A stretch of 31,707 nt of DNA from JAVJSU01 sp040219275 (GTDB lineage: Bacteria; Chloroflexota; Anaerolineae; Aggregatilineales; Phototrophicaceae): the NCBI GenBank assembly GCA_040219275.1, contig JAVJSU010000016.1:1-31707 (forward strand), read 5' to 3'. Every line of letters begins with the position of its first letter. Position 1 is the stretch's first letter. This document shows positions 15,007 through 23,162 of this stretch, in pieces. The notes beneath the pieces are model-generated. The model was not told the DNA's origin and made no database searches. It saw only the letters and a list, made by a program, of their open reading frames with translations. The translations under genes were made by a program, and so were the position numbers.

Positions 15007-15390
15007 ATGAATCTCAGTGATATTCATGGCATACTTTTCAACGCACACATTTTATATTCCGTTTTTCTAGGTATTTGGGCGGCGATCATGGCTTCACGCA
15101 ACGAAGCGATTTCCGGCAATTATTGGGGCGCAGTTGCCACTTACACGGGACTAGCGGGCATCATACTGTTACTTGGAATCATCATGACGCTACAAGGATT
15201 ACGTCCAGATCGCCTGACGCTTTATTTTTTGTATATGGCGTTTCTGGTGGTGATTATGCCGGGATTGTTTAGCATGTTGCGTGGGCGTGATGATCGGAGC
15301 GCGGCGATTGCCTTTGCAATGTTAGCATTTTTTAATGCCTCCGTCTCAATAAGCATGATGGATCGTCTGGTCACCGGACCCTGGACTTAA
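15007..15390 (+). CDS. Small integral membrane protein, four predicted transmembrane segments
   Basis: I do not recognise a family for this 127-aa protein. Four hydrophobic stretches are visible at about residues 7-27, 37-61, 66-87 and 95-113, separated by short charged turns (ASRNEA, GLRPDR, RGRDDR). It has no signal peptide, no cysteine and no obvious active-site motif. The ATG at 15007 is preceded by AGGAG 16 nt upstream, further than usual, but no better in-frame start exists. It is the first gene after a strong promoter, and the next gene starts 10 bp later, so it heads an operon with a lipoprotein, a DHH/CBS/nucleotidyltransferase fusion and an acetyltransferase. Its function is unknown. 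Confidence 0.75.
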   Translation: MNLSDIHGILFNAHILYSVFLGIWAAIMASRNEAISGNYWGAVATYTGLAGIILLLGIIMTLQGLRPDRLTLYFLYMAFLVVIMPGLFSMLRGRDDRSAAIAFAMLAFFNASVSISMMDRLVTGPWT

Positions 15391-15400
15391 CGGATCGTTC

Positions 15401-16192
15401 ATGCGAATTTTCTCCACCGTATTGATTTTACTTTCGTTACTATTGCTATCTGCCTGCGAGCAAGAGGCGACTCCTTTTCCTATTGAACTACCAGCAACCG
15501 AAACACCAGCACTAGCAGAGAATAGCCTACCTCCCCTACGCTATGGGGTTTCCGTTAATGCAACTAACATTATCCCTGCGTTAGGGAGCAATTCTGAACT
15601 TGTCATTATTTCAGAGGCGATTGATCCGAATCAGCTGGGTAGCTCGTTCGACCTGTTATTAACCTTCGGGCAAGTGGACGGTTGGACACAGGGCACGCCG
15701 ATCACCGTAAGCCTAATTCTGTTACCCCTACAACCGCCTGAGCTGAATATAATCGTTAGTGATTCAATTTCAGCGCAGGAGATCATTGATTCATTAGCAG
15801 TTTTCGGCGGGACATCGCTCTATAACCCAGCACGGGTAAAGACGGAACTCCGCGATGAACTCGCAAATATGGGCAGACCTGATGGTTTCAGCCTGAGTAT
15901 TGGATATATCAATGTGCCGGGTGCAGAGTTCATTTCTAGTCAGTTCAGCGCAGTCAATATAGACACCCGTGCTGAACCCCTGTCTCTACAGGATATTCGG
16001 AACGGGCTTCAGAACAATATGCTTCAAATTGGTGTGGTTGTCTGGTCATCTGAGGACGAGCGTAATTCGTGGATGACGGAATTTCCTGATGCAACACTAC
16101 TTGATCTTTATAGCTTGCCCATCAGCTATCTCGTTGTTCCAGAATATACGGTAGAATTCGGCACATTAAACTTTCCGATTATCACACGATAA
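15401..16192 (+). CDS. Lipoprotein of unknown function
   Basis: A 263-aa protein with a textbook lipoprotein signal: MRIF, a Leu-rich core and the lipobox LSAC with Cys19. The mature part begins with a Pro/Thr-rich linker and then PPLRYGVSVNATNIIPAL. The remainder has alternating strands and helices, with phrases such as FDLLLTFGQVDGW and LQIGVVVWSS. This is loosely reminiscent of a solute-binding-protein fold, but I see no defining motif and would not assign one. It is anchored outside the cytoplasmic membrane. It lies 10 bp after the small membrane protein and 12 bp before the large fusion protein, so all are probably cotranscribed. Confidence 0.78.
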   Translation: MRIFSTVLILLSLLLLSACEQEATPFPIELPATETPALAENSLPPLRYGVSVNATNIIPALGSNSELVIISEAIDPNQLGSSFDLLLTFGQVDGWTQGTPITVSLILLPLQPPELNIIVSDSISAQEIIDSLAVFGGTSLYNPARVKTELRDELANMGRPDGFSLSIGYINVPGAEFISSQFSAVNIDTRAEPLSLQDIRNGLQNNMLQIGVVVWSSEDERNSWMTEFPDATLLDLYSLPISYLVVPEYTVEFGTLNFPIITR

Positions 16193-16204
16193 ACGCCAAT
16201 AGTT

Positions 16205-18844
16205 ATGAAACTGATTCTAACACACCAGAATGCGGACTTTGACGCGATTGCTTCACAGCTTGCCGCCAGCAAATTGTATACAGATTTTACGCCTGTTCTA
16301 CCTGAACGCCTCAACCGGAATGTCCAAAAATTTATCACGTTGTATCAAAATGGTCTTCCGTTCAAAATATGGGATGATGTGATTAAGCCAACCACGACAG
16401 CTACAAAAGCGATTGAACAGGTTATCCTAGTTGACACACAGACGCTTCCTGACGCGTCACTTACCCTAGACTCAGATACACCACTCTTGATTTTCGATCA
16501 CCATACCCGCCGCGCTAAAAATAGTGATCGGGTGGATTTTCAGGGTGAGGTCATCGGCTCCACAACAACCCTGCTTTGCGAACAGCTTCAGAAAAAAAAC
16601 ATTCCTATAACGTCGCTTGAAGCCACTTTATTAGCGCTCGGCATCTATGAAGACACAGGTTCACTTACATATGACATCACCACACCACGCGACATCACGA
16701 TGGCGAGCTGGCTACTATCACAAAACGCGGCACTAGACACCCTTCGTAGCTTCTTAGCGCCACCACTCAGCATCGAGCAACAAAATCTGCTCGAACAATT
16801 GGTAATAAGCGCCGAAAGCCGGATCATTCATGGACAGAGCATTGTCGTTAGTGGCGCTCGTTCCGAGATTTATATTGAGCAGGTCAATAGTGTCACGCAT
16901 CGGCTGAATGATATTCTTGATCCGGCGGCATTGTTCGTCGTCGTAGAAATGCCGGGTGGAATTCAACTCGTTTGCCGTGCAAATGGTAATGTGCTTGATG
17001 TGGGCGAAATCGCCCGGATGTTCGGCGGGGGTGGTCATGCTGTCGCCGCCGCCGCACACCTTGAAAATCAAGCCCTTGAGCATGTGATTGAAAAGCTCTG
17101 GTCACTGATTACATCAAATGTACAGCCCATCTCTACTGTCGCCGAACTGATGTCGTATGGCACACAAACCGTAGACGCGAACGCATTGCTGGTCGATATT
17201 ATCCAACAGATGAGACGAATCGGTCACGAAGGATTTCCCGTTATTGATGCTGGTAAAGTGATCGGATTGTTGACACGACGCGATGCAGATCGAGCGTTAG
17301 AACACCAACTAAACAAGACGCGCGTTCGGGATGTGATGAACAGCGGCGAGGTAACCATAAAAGCATCCGATTCTGTTTCAACGCTGGAACAACTCATGGT
17401 TGACTCTGGTTGGGGGCAAATTCCGGTGATTGACGCGCACAACACGCTTATCGGTATTGTCACACGTACAGACTTGATTAAACATTGGGCAAAAAGCCAT
17501 CCAGCATCAGCGCAATCAGGTTATCCTAGCATAGAGCAAGACACTATTTTACAGGTGCTTGGCGCAACATTTGCCCGATTACTAGACGCAGTTGCAGGCG
17601 CGGCACAAAGCGAAAATCTCAATGTCTATGTGGTTGGTGGGGTTGTGCGTGATGTGTTGCTCAACCGTCCTAATTATGACATTGATTTTGTCGTAGAAGG
17701 TAACGCCATCCAATTTGTTTCTAAACTCGTTAAACAGTATGGCGGAACATTCAGCAGTTTTGAGCCTTTCGGGACAGCAAAATGGTTGTTGGATGCGGAA
17801 GTCATTAGTAAGCTAGACCTGAATCAGCAGGATGTACCGCATCATATTGATTTCGCCTCGTCACGTAACGAATTTTATGAGCGTCCCACCGCCCTACCCA
17901 CGGTGTACTCAGGTTCGATTAAGCTCGACTTACACCGCCGTGACTTTACGATCAACACCCTCGCTGTGCAGATTAGTCCGGCGGGGATGCGCGGGCGTAT
18001 TCTTGATTTTTATAACGGCATGAGCGACCTCAACAATGGCTTCATCCGTGTACTCCACAGCTTGAGCTTTGTCGATGACCCGACGCGTATCTTACGTGCT
18101 GTGCGCTTCGAGCAACGTTTGAATTTTGAAATTGAAGCCCGCACAAGCGAACTTATTACGTCTGCCCTGCCCATGCTAGAGCGTATCACAGGCGAACGTA
18201 TTCGTAATGAACTTACGCTCCTATTAAATGAGCCAGAGCCGGAAAATGGCTTTCGCAAATTGGAACAGCGCGAGATATTACGTGCTATTCATCCCACCTT
18301 TACCCTGAGCCAGAATTTGGGCGACTATTTTCAGCGAGTTCTTGAAAAACAGATAGATTGGATCATCACAGTTGAAAACTTGTCTGATTTTTTGTGGCAT
18401 TTTGTGCTGATTTCCGTAAATCCAGAAGATATTGATGATCTATGCGAGCGCCTACTCTTTAGCCAGTCGCTCACAAAATCATTCCGGCAAACCGCACAAC
18501 TCTCACAGGACGCGTCCAGATTAATTACGCTAGACGGAACAATTAGCCAACTAACACGACAGATGGAGCAGATTTCTGATATAGCCCTAGCAAGCATGTT
18601 GGTTACATCTAATAAACAAGATTTGAAGACGAAAATCCGGAATTACCTGACTCAATGGCGCAACGTAAAAGCAATAACAACCGGAAATGATTTACAAAAA
18701 ATGGGGCTAAAACCGGGTCCATACTTCAAAAGCATTCTGGATCGTTTACGTGATGCGCGGCTAAACGGGGAAGTAACCACTGACATCGAAGAAATCCGCC
18801 TGCGTGATTCTCTAATAACGGAGCTAAGGGATGACCGTATTTGA
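16205..18844 (+). CDS. DHH phosphoesterase - CBS pair - poly(A) polymerase/tRNA nucleotidyltransferase fusion
   Basis: An 879-aa multidomain RNA-metabolism protein. Residues 1-300 form a DHH/DHHA1 phosphoesterase: HQNADFDAIAS at 7-17, FDHH at 97-100 and GGGGHA at 274-279. Residues about 311-430 are two CBS domains (VGL/LTRRDADRA and IGIVTRTDLI), which usually sense adenosine nucleotides. Residues about 470-700 are a class II nucleotidyltransferase of the CCA-adding/poly(A) polymerase family: VVGGVVRDVLL, DIDF with Asp492 and Asp494, LHRRDFTIN and DDPTRILRAVRFEQRL. A helical tail follows. This fusion is known in several deep-branching bacterial phyla, where related proteins add A to tRNA 3' ends or degrade short RNA. 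The start has a weak ribosome site. The next gene overlaps its end by 14 bp. Confidence 0.93.
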   Translation: MKLILTHQNADFDAIASQLAASKLYTDFTPVLPERLNRNVQKFITLYQNGLPFKIWDDVIKPTTTATKAIEQVILVDTQTLPDASLTLDSDTPLLIFDHHTRRAKNSDRVDFQGEVIGSTTTLLCEQLQKKNIPITSLEATLLALGIYEDTGSLTYDITTPRDITMASWLLSQNAALDTLRSFLAPPLSIEQQNLLEQLVISAESRIIHGQSIVVSGARSEIYIEQVNSVTHRLNDILDPAALFVVVEMPGGIQLVCRANGNVLDVGEIARMFGGGGHAVAAAAHLENQALEHVIEKLWSLITSNVQPISTVAELMSYGTQTVDANALLVDIIQQMRRIGHEGFPVIDAGKVIGLLTRRDADRALEHQLNKTRVRDVMNSGEVTIKASDSVSTLEQLMVDSGWGQIPVIDAHNTLIGIVTRTDLIKHWAKSHPASAQSGYPSIEQDTILQVLGATFARLLDAVAGAAQSENLNVYVVGGVVRDVLLNRPNYDIDFVVEGNAIQFVSKLVKQYGGTFSSFEPFGTAKWLLDAEVISKLDLNQQDVPHHIDFASSRNEFYERPTALPTVYSGSIKLDLHRRDFTINTLAVQISPAGMRGRILDFYNGMSDLNNGFIRVLHSLSFVDDPTRILRAVRFEQRLNFEIEARTSELITSALPMLERITGERIRNELTLLLNEPEPENGFRKLEQREILRAIHPTFTLSQNLGDYFQRVLEKQIDWIITVENLSDFLWHFVLISVNPEDIDDLCERLLFSQSLTKSFRQTAQLSQDASRLITLDGTISQLTRQMEQISDIALASMLVTSNKQDLKTKIRNYLTQWRNVKAITTGNDLQKMGLKPGPYFKSILDRLRDARLNGEVTTDIEEIRLRDSLITELRDDRI

Positions 18845-19367
18845 ACCAACTGCCCTACAACTAAAACTAGCCGTTGAGATTCGTATCGCGGAAAGCACCG
18901 ACATTCCTAAATTAGAATGGTATGGGCAATTTAAGCATTTCCGCACCTTACTTCGCCGTGCCTATCGAGAACAGGTGCAGGGGCGGCGCGTGTTACTGGT
19001 TGCAGATTTGAATAACTTCCCCATTGGTCAACTTTTCATCCAATTACAGAGCAACAATCCGCGCATCGCTGATGGAAAGAAACGCGCCTATCTTTATTCC
19101 TTCCGTGTGATGGATATGTTCAGGGGACAGGGTATCGGTACGTTGCTGATAAAAACCGCAGAAAACATGATCGTTGACAAAGGCTTTACGATGATGACGA
19201 TTGCTGTCGCCAAAGACAATCATGGCGCACTCCGCTTATATCAGCGTCTTGGTTATCGGAAATTTGCGGAAGACTCTGGTCGATGGACGTATACGGATCA
19301 TCTCGGCGTAATTCAACAAATGAACGAACCCTGTTGGATATTGGAAAAAAACTTGATATTGCGCTAA
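18831..19367 (+). CDS. GNAT family N-acetyltransferase
   Basis: A 178-aa GNAT-fold acyltransferase. The acetyl-CoA pyrophosphate loop is RGQGIG (98-103) after the strand LYSFRVMDMF. The later AVAKDNHGALRLYQRLGYRKF (Asn130, Tyr137) is the standard motif B. It is soluble. The ATG at 18831 has GGAG 7 nt upstream inside the end of the preceding gene, and the 14-bp overlap indicates translational coupling with the DHH/CBS/nucleotidyltransferase protein. The acceptor is unknown: protein N-termini, amines, antibiotics and nucleotide-linked substrates are all possible. Coupling to an RNA enzyme is suggestive but not proof of a shared pathway. Confidence 0.9.
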   Translation: MTVFEPTALQLKLAVEIRIAESTDIPKLEWYGQFKHFRTLLRRAYREQVQGRRVLLVADLNNFPIGQLFIQLQSNNPRIADGKKRAYLYSFRVMDMFRGQGIGTLLIKTAENMIVDKGFTMMTIAVAKDNHGALRLYQRLGYRKFAEDSGRWTYTDHLGVIQQMNEPCWILEKNLILR

Positions 19368-19376
19368 AATGCAAAA

Positions 19377-19423
19377 GTTACGTTCGTTCAACACCAATTT
19401 CATAAATAATTAACAAACGTAAC
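19377..19423. repeat. Spaced inverted repeat upstream of the cupin gene
   Basis: GTTACGTTCGTT (19377-19388) and AACAAACGTAAC (19412-19423) are inverted copies with one mismatch, 23 nt apart. The right arm overlaps the -35 side of a TATACT (19436-19441). It could be a weak terminator for the preceding operon, or an operator for the cupin gene 70 bp downstream. No T-tract follows, which favours the operator idea slightly. Confidence 0.4.
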
Positions 19424-19491
19424 ATGAAAACAGACTATACTAACGTATGGAATGTGTAACATCTATAGGATAGGTCTAAGGTTTTTTATAT

Positions 19492-19830
19492 ATGGCAACT
19501 ATACAAAAAACAGTCCAAATAACGCGCTGGACAGGTGGTCAACATCCCACCCTACCTAACATAACGCGCATTATGCAACAAGAAGGACTGCGCCCCTATA
19601 TGTGGATGAACATGGCGAATCATCGCTATGCAATTCGCTCACATGGCTATAACAAAGTGCTCTACGTAATTGAAGGTACGCTCGACATCATTCTGCCGGA
19701 CTCAAATGAACAAGTCCGCCTCCGTTCAGGAGATCGCGTCGATGTGCCCGCCGGCGTGCGTCATGGCACCATCGTCGGTAATGGCGGTGCAAAATGTGTT
19801 GAAGCCTCTCGCGGTACACGTACCCGTTAA
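19492..19830 (+). CDS. Single-domain cupin protein
   Basis: A 112-aa small cupin. The core reads NHRYAIRSHGYNKVLYVIEGTLDIILP, then LRSGDRVDVPAGVRHGTIVG, corresponding to cupin motifs 1 and 2, with possible metal ligands at the His of SHGYNK and the His of VRHG. The usual HxH and Glu of motif 1 are not fully kept, so metal binding is uncertain. It is cytosolic, with no signal. The start ATG follows AAGG by about 10 nt. It is a single-gene unit: an inverted repeat lies upstream and a strong terminator follows. Small cupins act as isomerases, dioxygenases or ligand sensors; the role here is unknown. Confidence 0.85.
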   Translation: MATIQKTVQITRWTGGQHPTLPNITRIMQQEGLRPYMWMNMANHRYAIRSHGYNKVLYVIEGTLDIILPDSNEQVRLRSGDRVDVPAGVRHGTIVGNGGAKCVEASRGTRTR

Positions 19831-19846
19831 TCCCCACAACCATAAC

Positions 19847-19888
19847 TTTTGGGGAGAACACGGCTGTTTTCCCCAAAATCACGTTTTC
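19847..19888 (+). terminator. Intrinsic terminator after the cupin gene
   Basis: TTTTGGGGAGAA (19847-19858) pairs with TTTTCCCCAAAA (19867-19878) through 12 pairs, one of them G-U, with an 8-nt loop. TCACGTTTTCTT follows as a T-rich tail. Confidence 0.75.
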
Positions 19889-19939
19889 TTCATCCTCCCA
19901 AAAAAATTTAATTCAGTAACTGATCTTCCCCCTACTCAT

Positions 19940-19968
19940 TACACAACATGGAGGGGTATAGTTATACT
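19940..19968 (+). promoter_or_regulatory. Possible promoter of the CcdA-TlpA operon
   Basis: TACACA (19940-19945) and TATACT (19963-19968) are 17 bp apart, downstream of the cupin terminator and about 80 bp before the ccdA-like start. The match is moderate: four of six and five of six consensus bases. Confidence 0.4.
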
Positions 19969-20049
19969 TACTGATGTAAGAAATACGGAAGATTTTATCG
20001 GTAGAATTCGTCATGTGAGCAGTGATAAACATGGTCGAGGTTGATAGTT

Positions 20050-21720
20050 ATGTTTGAAGTTGTAATTACATTTATTGCGGGCATTGTCTCGTTTATTTCT
20101 CCGTGTGTATTGCCGCTTGTACCCGCATATATCGGGTATATGGGCGGACGGGTAACAAATACGGTTGCCGCGCAAGTCGCAGTCAATGCAGACGGAACAG
20201 CCGTCGCCACAGGTAGACCGGCATCAGTGCGCTTCAGTACATTTTTGCATGGTGTGGCTTTTGTTGCGGGCTTTACGTTCATCTTTGTCTTGCTCGGTGT
20301 ATTGAGTACTGCGGTGCTACAGCAATTCGGCGGACGAAACATCGTATTGGATATCATCGGGCGTATCGGTGGCATCATCATTATTTTCTTCGGCTTACAC
20401 TTTATGGGCATCATGCCGTCGCTATTTTTGCGGATAAAAGGCATGGATCGTGAAAATATCAACACTGCGCCATTCCTAATCGCAAGTATCACATTTGCCG
20501 TCGCTGGCGCGCTCTTGTTTATGTGGGGATTGACGGGCACGGTCACTCCCTGGAATCCGCCACTTTTCCGTGAACCACCCACATGGGCAATCATTGCTGG
20601 TGGGGTTGGTGGATTAGCCACAATAGCACTGATGGCAATGGGCGGCGCATTTACCCAACCAGTCACCTTCTGGAACAAGGCGATCAATACCATCGAACGT
20701 GCCCTATACGCAGATACCCGCCGAGAAATGGTCGCAAAGGGCGATCAAGGCTTTGGTGGCTCGGCAATAATGGGAATCGTATTCGCCGCTGGATGGACAC
20801 CCTGTATTGGCCCTATGCTCGGTTCCGCAATGACCTTAGCCGTCAGCAGTGGCGCAGATGCCGCACGCGGTGGGGTACTACTCGCCGCTTATTCGCTCGG
20901 TCTTGGTATACCGTTTCTGTTGACCGCCTTGATGCTCGATAGTGCTCAAGGAATTTTACGTAAACTACAACGTCAGATGCGCCTCATTGAGCTAATCAGT
21001 GGCGCGTTTCTGGTTTTAATTGGTATTCTCATTGCAACGGGACAACTTCAGTCGTTGAGTTTGCGCTTTTCCAATCAATTTGCGGATGTGTCCACCCGTA
21101 TCGAGAGTTGTGTCGTCGGTTTCTTTGAAGGAGATGTCCCGTTTAATCAAGTAGGTGGTTGCCTTAATGGTGACGAAGTCGAAGTAAGTGCTGAAACTGC
21201 CACAAACGTAAATTCGATAGAAAATTCTTCTGTAGGGTCAAGTTTCACACCAAACACAACTATTGAAGGTTTAGCGGCAAACAGCGAGCCTGTCACAGGG
21301 CTTCGCATCGGCAATCGTGCGCCGAATTTTGAAACTACTCTATTAGACGGAACTCCGGTGAGCCTGGAAGACTTTCTTGGACAAACGGTGTTGCTGAATT
21401 TCTGGTATACTGCCTGCCCCCCCTGCGAGATAGAAATGCCGGATATTCAGGAAGCCTACGAGACTTATTTAGAACAGGGCTTTGTTGTTCTGGCGATTAA
21501 TCGTGAAGAACAACCGGAAAACATCTTGCCGTTTGCCAACAACTTGAACTTAACGTTTCCGATTCTCCTTGACGAAGAAGGGGATATTCAAGCACAATAT
21601 GATATTCGTGGCTATCCCACTACATTTGTGATTGACCGTGACGGCATCATTCGACACTGGAATCCGGGCTTCTTAACAGCCACTCAAATTCAAGAGTTCA
21701 TTGAGGATTCGCTCTCATAA
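20050..21720 (+). CDS. CcdA/DsbD-type thiol transporter fused to a TlpA-like thioredoxin domain
   Basis: A membrane protein that carries reducing power across the membrane and passes it to a fused extracytoplasmic thioredoxin. FISPCVLPLVPAYIGYMGG (Cys19) and GWTPCIGPMLG (Cys252) hold the two conserved membrane cysteines of CcdA. Residues about 418-556 form a TlpA/ResA-like domain with FWYTACPPCEIEMPD (CPPC, 456-459). Between the third hydrophobic segment and the second Cys segment lie about 100 extra residues with two more hydrophobic stretches (about 141-161 and 179-200), not present in a standard CcdA. Start ATG 20050 has GAGG 9 nt upstream; a TTG three codons earlier is less likely. It overlaps the next tlpA by one base. 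Roles: cytochrome c maturation or disulfide reduction outside the membrane. Confidence 0.92.
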   Translation: MFEVVITFIAGIVSFISPCVLPLVPAYIGYMGGRVTNTVAAQVAVNADGTAVATGRPASVRFSTFLHGVAFVAGFTFIFVLLGVLSTAVLQQFGGRNIVLDIIGRIGGIIIIFFGLHFMGIMPSLFLRIKGMDRENINTAPFLIASITFAVAGALLFMWGLTGTVTPWNPPLFREPPTWAIIAGGVGGLATIALMAMGGAFTQPVTFWNKAINTIERALYADTRREMVAKGDQGFGGSAIMGIVFAAGWTPCIGPMLGSAMTLAVSSGADAARGGVLLAAYSLGLGIPFLLTALMLDSAQGILRKLQRQMRLIELISGAFLVLIGILIATGQLQSLSLRFSNQFADVSTRIESCVVGFFEGDVPFNQVGGCLNGDEVEVSAETATNVNSIENSSVGSSFTPNTTIEGLAANSEPVTGLRIGNRAPNFETTLLDGTPVSLEDFLGQTVLLNFWYTACPPCEIEMPDIQEAYETYLEQGFVVLAINREEQPENILPFANNLNLTFPILLDEEGDIQAQYDIRGYPTTFVIDRDGIIRHWNPGFLTATQIQEFIEDSLS

Positions 21721-22283
21721 TGCGAAATCAGCTTTACCAATTGAGCCTTTATATTAGCGCCGCTGTCACCATACTTCTGGCAGTGGCGCTTCTTGTTGGC
21801 ACTGGCTTACCACAACGCCAAAACTTTACCGGAGAAATTATTGCGGGTGCATGGGTTGCACCGGAAATCAACGCGATTGCTCCACAAATTCTCCAAACAA
21901 CGCTTGCAGACGAGCAAATTAACTTGCAAAATCTACAGGGGTATCCCGTCATCATCAATTTTTGGGCAACATGGTGCGTCCCATGTAGACTTGAGATGCC
22001 GGAATTGCAATCACTTTACGAGCAATATCAGAATGACGGGTTAAAAATCATCGCCGTAAACATGGGTGAAAGTCGGTCAACGGTCAATAACTGGATCAAT
22101 GAATTCGGATATACTTTTGACGTGATTTTGGATCAGAATCAAACTCTATTTGAGCAGTATCAAGTACGTGGGCAGCCTTCAACCTATATTGTTTCACCTC
22201 AGGGGATCATCACACACATCTTTTATGGTGCGACCACCGAACGCAGTCTTTTAAACGCGCTATCGCCATTTTTAGAAGGATAG
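21720..22283 (+). CDS. Membrane-anchored TlpA/ResA-family thioredoxin-like protein
   Basis: A 187-aa thiol-disulfide oxidoreductase with an N-terminal membrane anchor (residues about 8-30) and an extracytoplasmic thioredoxin fold. The active site is FWATWCVPCRLEMPEL, with CVPC at 86-89. A cis-Pro segment is present at QVRGQPSTYIV. The start shares an A with the stop codon of the preceding gene (TAATG), so translation is coupled. It is probably a direct electron acceptor of the CcdA-type protein and acts in apocytochrome c reduction or a similar extracytoplasmic reduction. The second thioredoxin domain beside a fused one suggests two different client proteins; this is inference. Confidence 0.93.
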   Translation: MRNQLYQLSLYISAAVTILLAVALLVGTGLPQRQNFTGEIIAGAWVAPEINAIAPQILQTTLADEQINLQNLQGYPVIINFWATWCVPCRLEMPELQSLYEQYQNDGLKIIAVNMGESRSTVNNWINEFGYTFDVILDQNQTLFEQYQVRGQPSTYIVSPQGIITHIFYGATTERSLLNALSPFLEG

Positions 22284-22305
22284 TGCGACAAGGAAAGGTA
22301 GTTTA

Positions 22306-23049
22306 ATGGCAGAAAAAGCACCTTCAGCATTTGGATTAAGATTAAATATATGGCTATTGCGCATTAGCCGAAACTGGATACGCGTTGTTACTGTTTTTCT
22401 AGCAATTTATGTATCGTTACCCGTGGTAGCCCCAACGCTTATGGCGGCAGGTTTGACCGGACCGGGACGCGCACTCTACACTATTTATAGTCCGTTTTGC
22501 CATCAATTCGGTTTCCGATCTTTCTATCTATTCGGTGATCAACCTGTTTATCCACGAGAGATCGCCGGTTCGGATTGGACACCCTACGAAGCCTACACGA
22601 ATGAGGTGGATGAGTTTTCATCATTTAGCCAAAATGATGAATTCACGCTCGATTGGACGCTCGCGCATAAGAATTACCCCGGTAATGACCAGATGGGATA
22701 TAAAACTGCCTTGTGCGAACGCGATATGTTCATCTATTTTGCGTTGTTTATTGGCGCAGTCCTTTACAGTCGTCCCGCAGTACGCCGTCGGTTACGTCCC
22801 TTACCCATCTGGCTTTATGTTATCTTAGGGGTATTACCGATTGCGATTGACGGATTCAGCCAATTGCTGGGTTATCCACCTTTTGAATTATGGGCACCGA
22901 GAGAGACCTTACCGGTTTTCAGAGTGGTTACAGGCTTTCTCTTTGGCATTATGACTGCGTGGCTCGGTTTTCCGTATATCAACAGTGCTATGCAAGATAC
23001 ACAGCATGAAATAGAGCATAAATTACGGGGTCGCGGCATCGACGTGTAG
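22306..23049 (+). CDS. DUF2085-family membrane protein
   Basis: A 247-aa integral membrane protein with hydrophobic segments at about 25-50, 138-155, 165-185 and 210-228. It fits the DUF2085 pattern: CHQFGFRSFYLFGDQ, later ALCERDMFIYFALFIGA, then LPIAIDGFSQLLGY and the C-terminal VVTGFLFGIMTAWLGFPYI. The conserved Cys and His residues might bind metal or take part in redox chemistry, but the family's function is not established. It starts 22 bp after tlpA, with AAGG before the ATG, and ends at a strong bidirectional terminator, so it belongs to the thiol-redox operon. About 60 polar residues (about 70-125) form an extra loop between the two Cys-containing segments. Confidence 0.85.
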   Translation: MAEKAPSAFGLRLNIWLLRISRNWIRVVTVFLAIYVSLPVVAPTLMAAGLTGPGRALYTIYSPFCHQFGFRSFYLFGDQPVYPREIAGSDWTPYEAYTNEVDEFSSFSQNDEFTLDWTLAHKNYPGNDQMGYKTALCERDMFIYFALFIGAVLYSRPAVRRRLRPLPIWLYVILGVLPIAIDGFSQLLGYPPFELWAPRETLPVFRVVTGFLFGIMTAWLGFPYINSAMQDTQHEIEHKLRGRGIDV

Positions 23050-23108
23050 TGCGATTTAGTGATTGGTAAAGAATTACAGCGGCGTTCCAGTTAATCAAAT
23101 AAACAATA

Positions 23109-23142
23109 AAAAATCCCCTGACCGGATAGTCAGGGGATTTTT
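23109..23142. terminator. Strong bidirectional terminator
   Basis: AATCCCCTGAC (23112-23122), loop CGGATA and GTCAGGGGATT (23129-23139) form a perfect 11-bp stem, flanked by A-runs on the left and T-runs on the right. It serves both the redox operon (+) and the pilus-protein operon (-), which converge here. Confidence 0.92.
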
Positions 23143-23162
23143 GTTTATCTAACTTAGTCTAG

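Noticed and set aside
19995..20693. A 232-residue minus-strand open frame opposite the CcdA-like gene
   Set aside because: It has no domain pattern and lies antisense to a gene with clear CcdA motifs and a good ribosome site. Its composition (Pro, Ile, Lys) is that of an antisense shadow.
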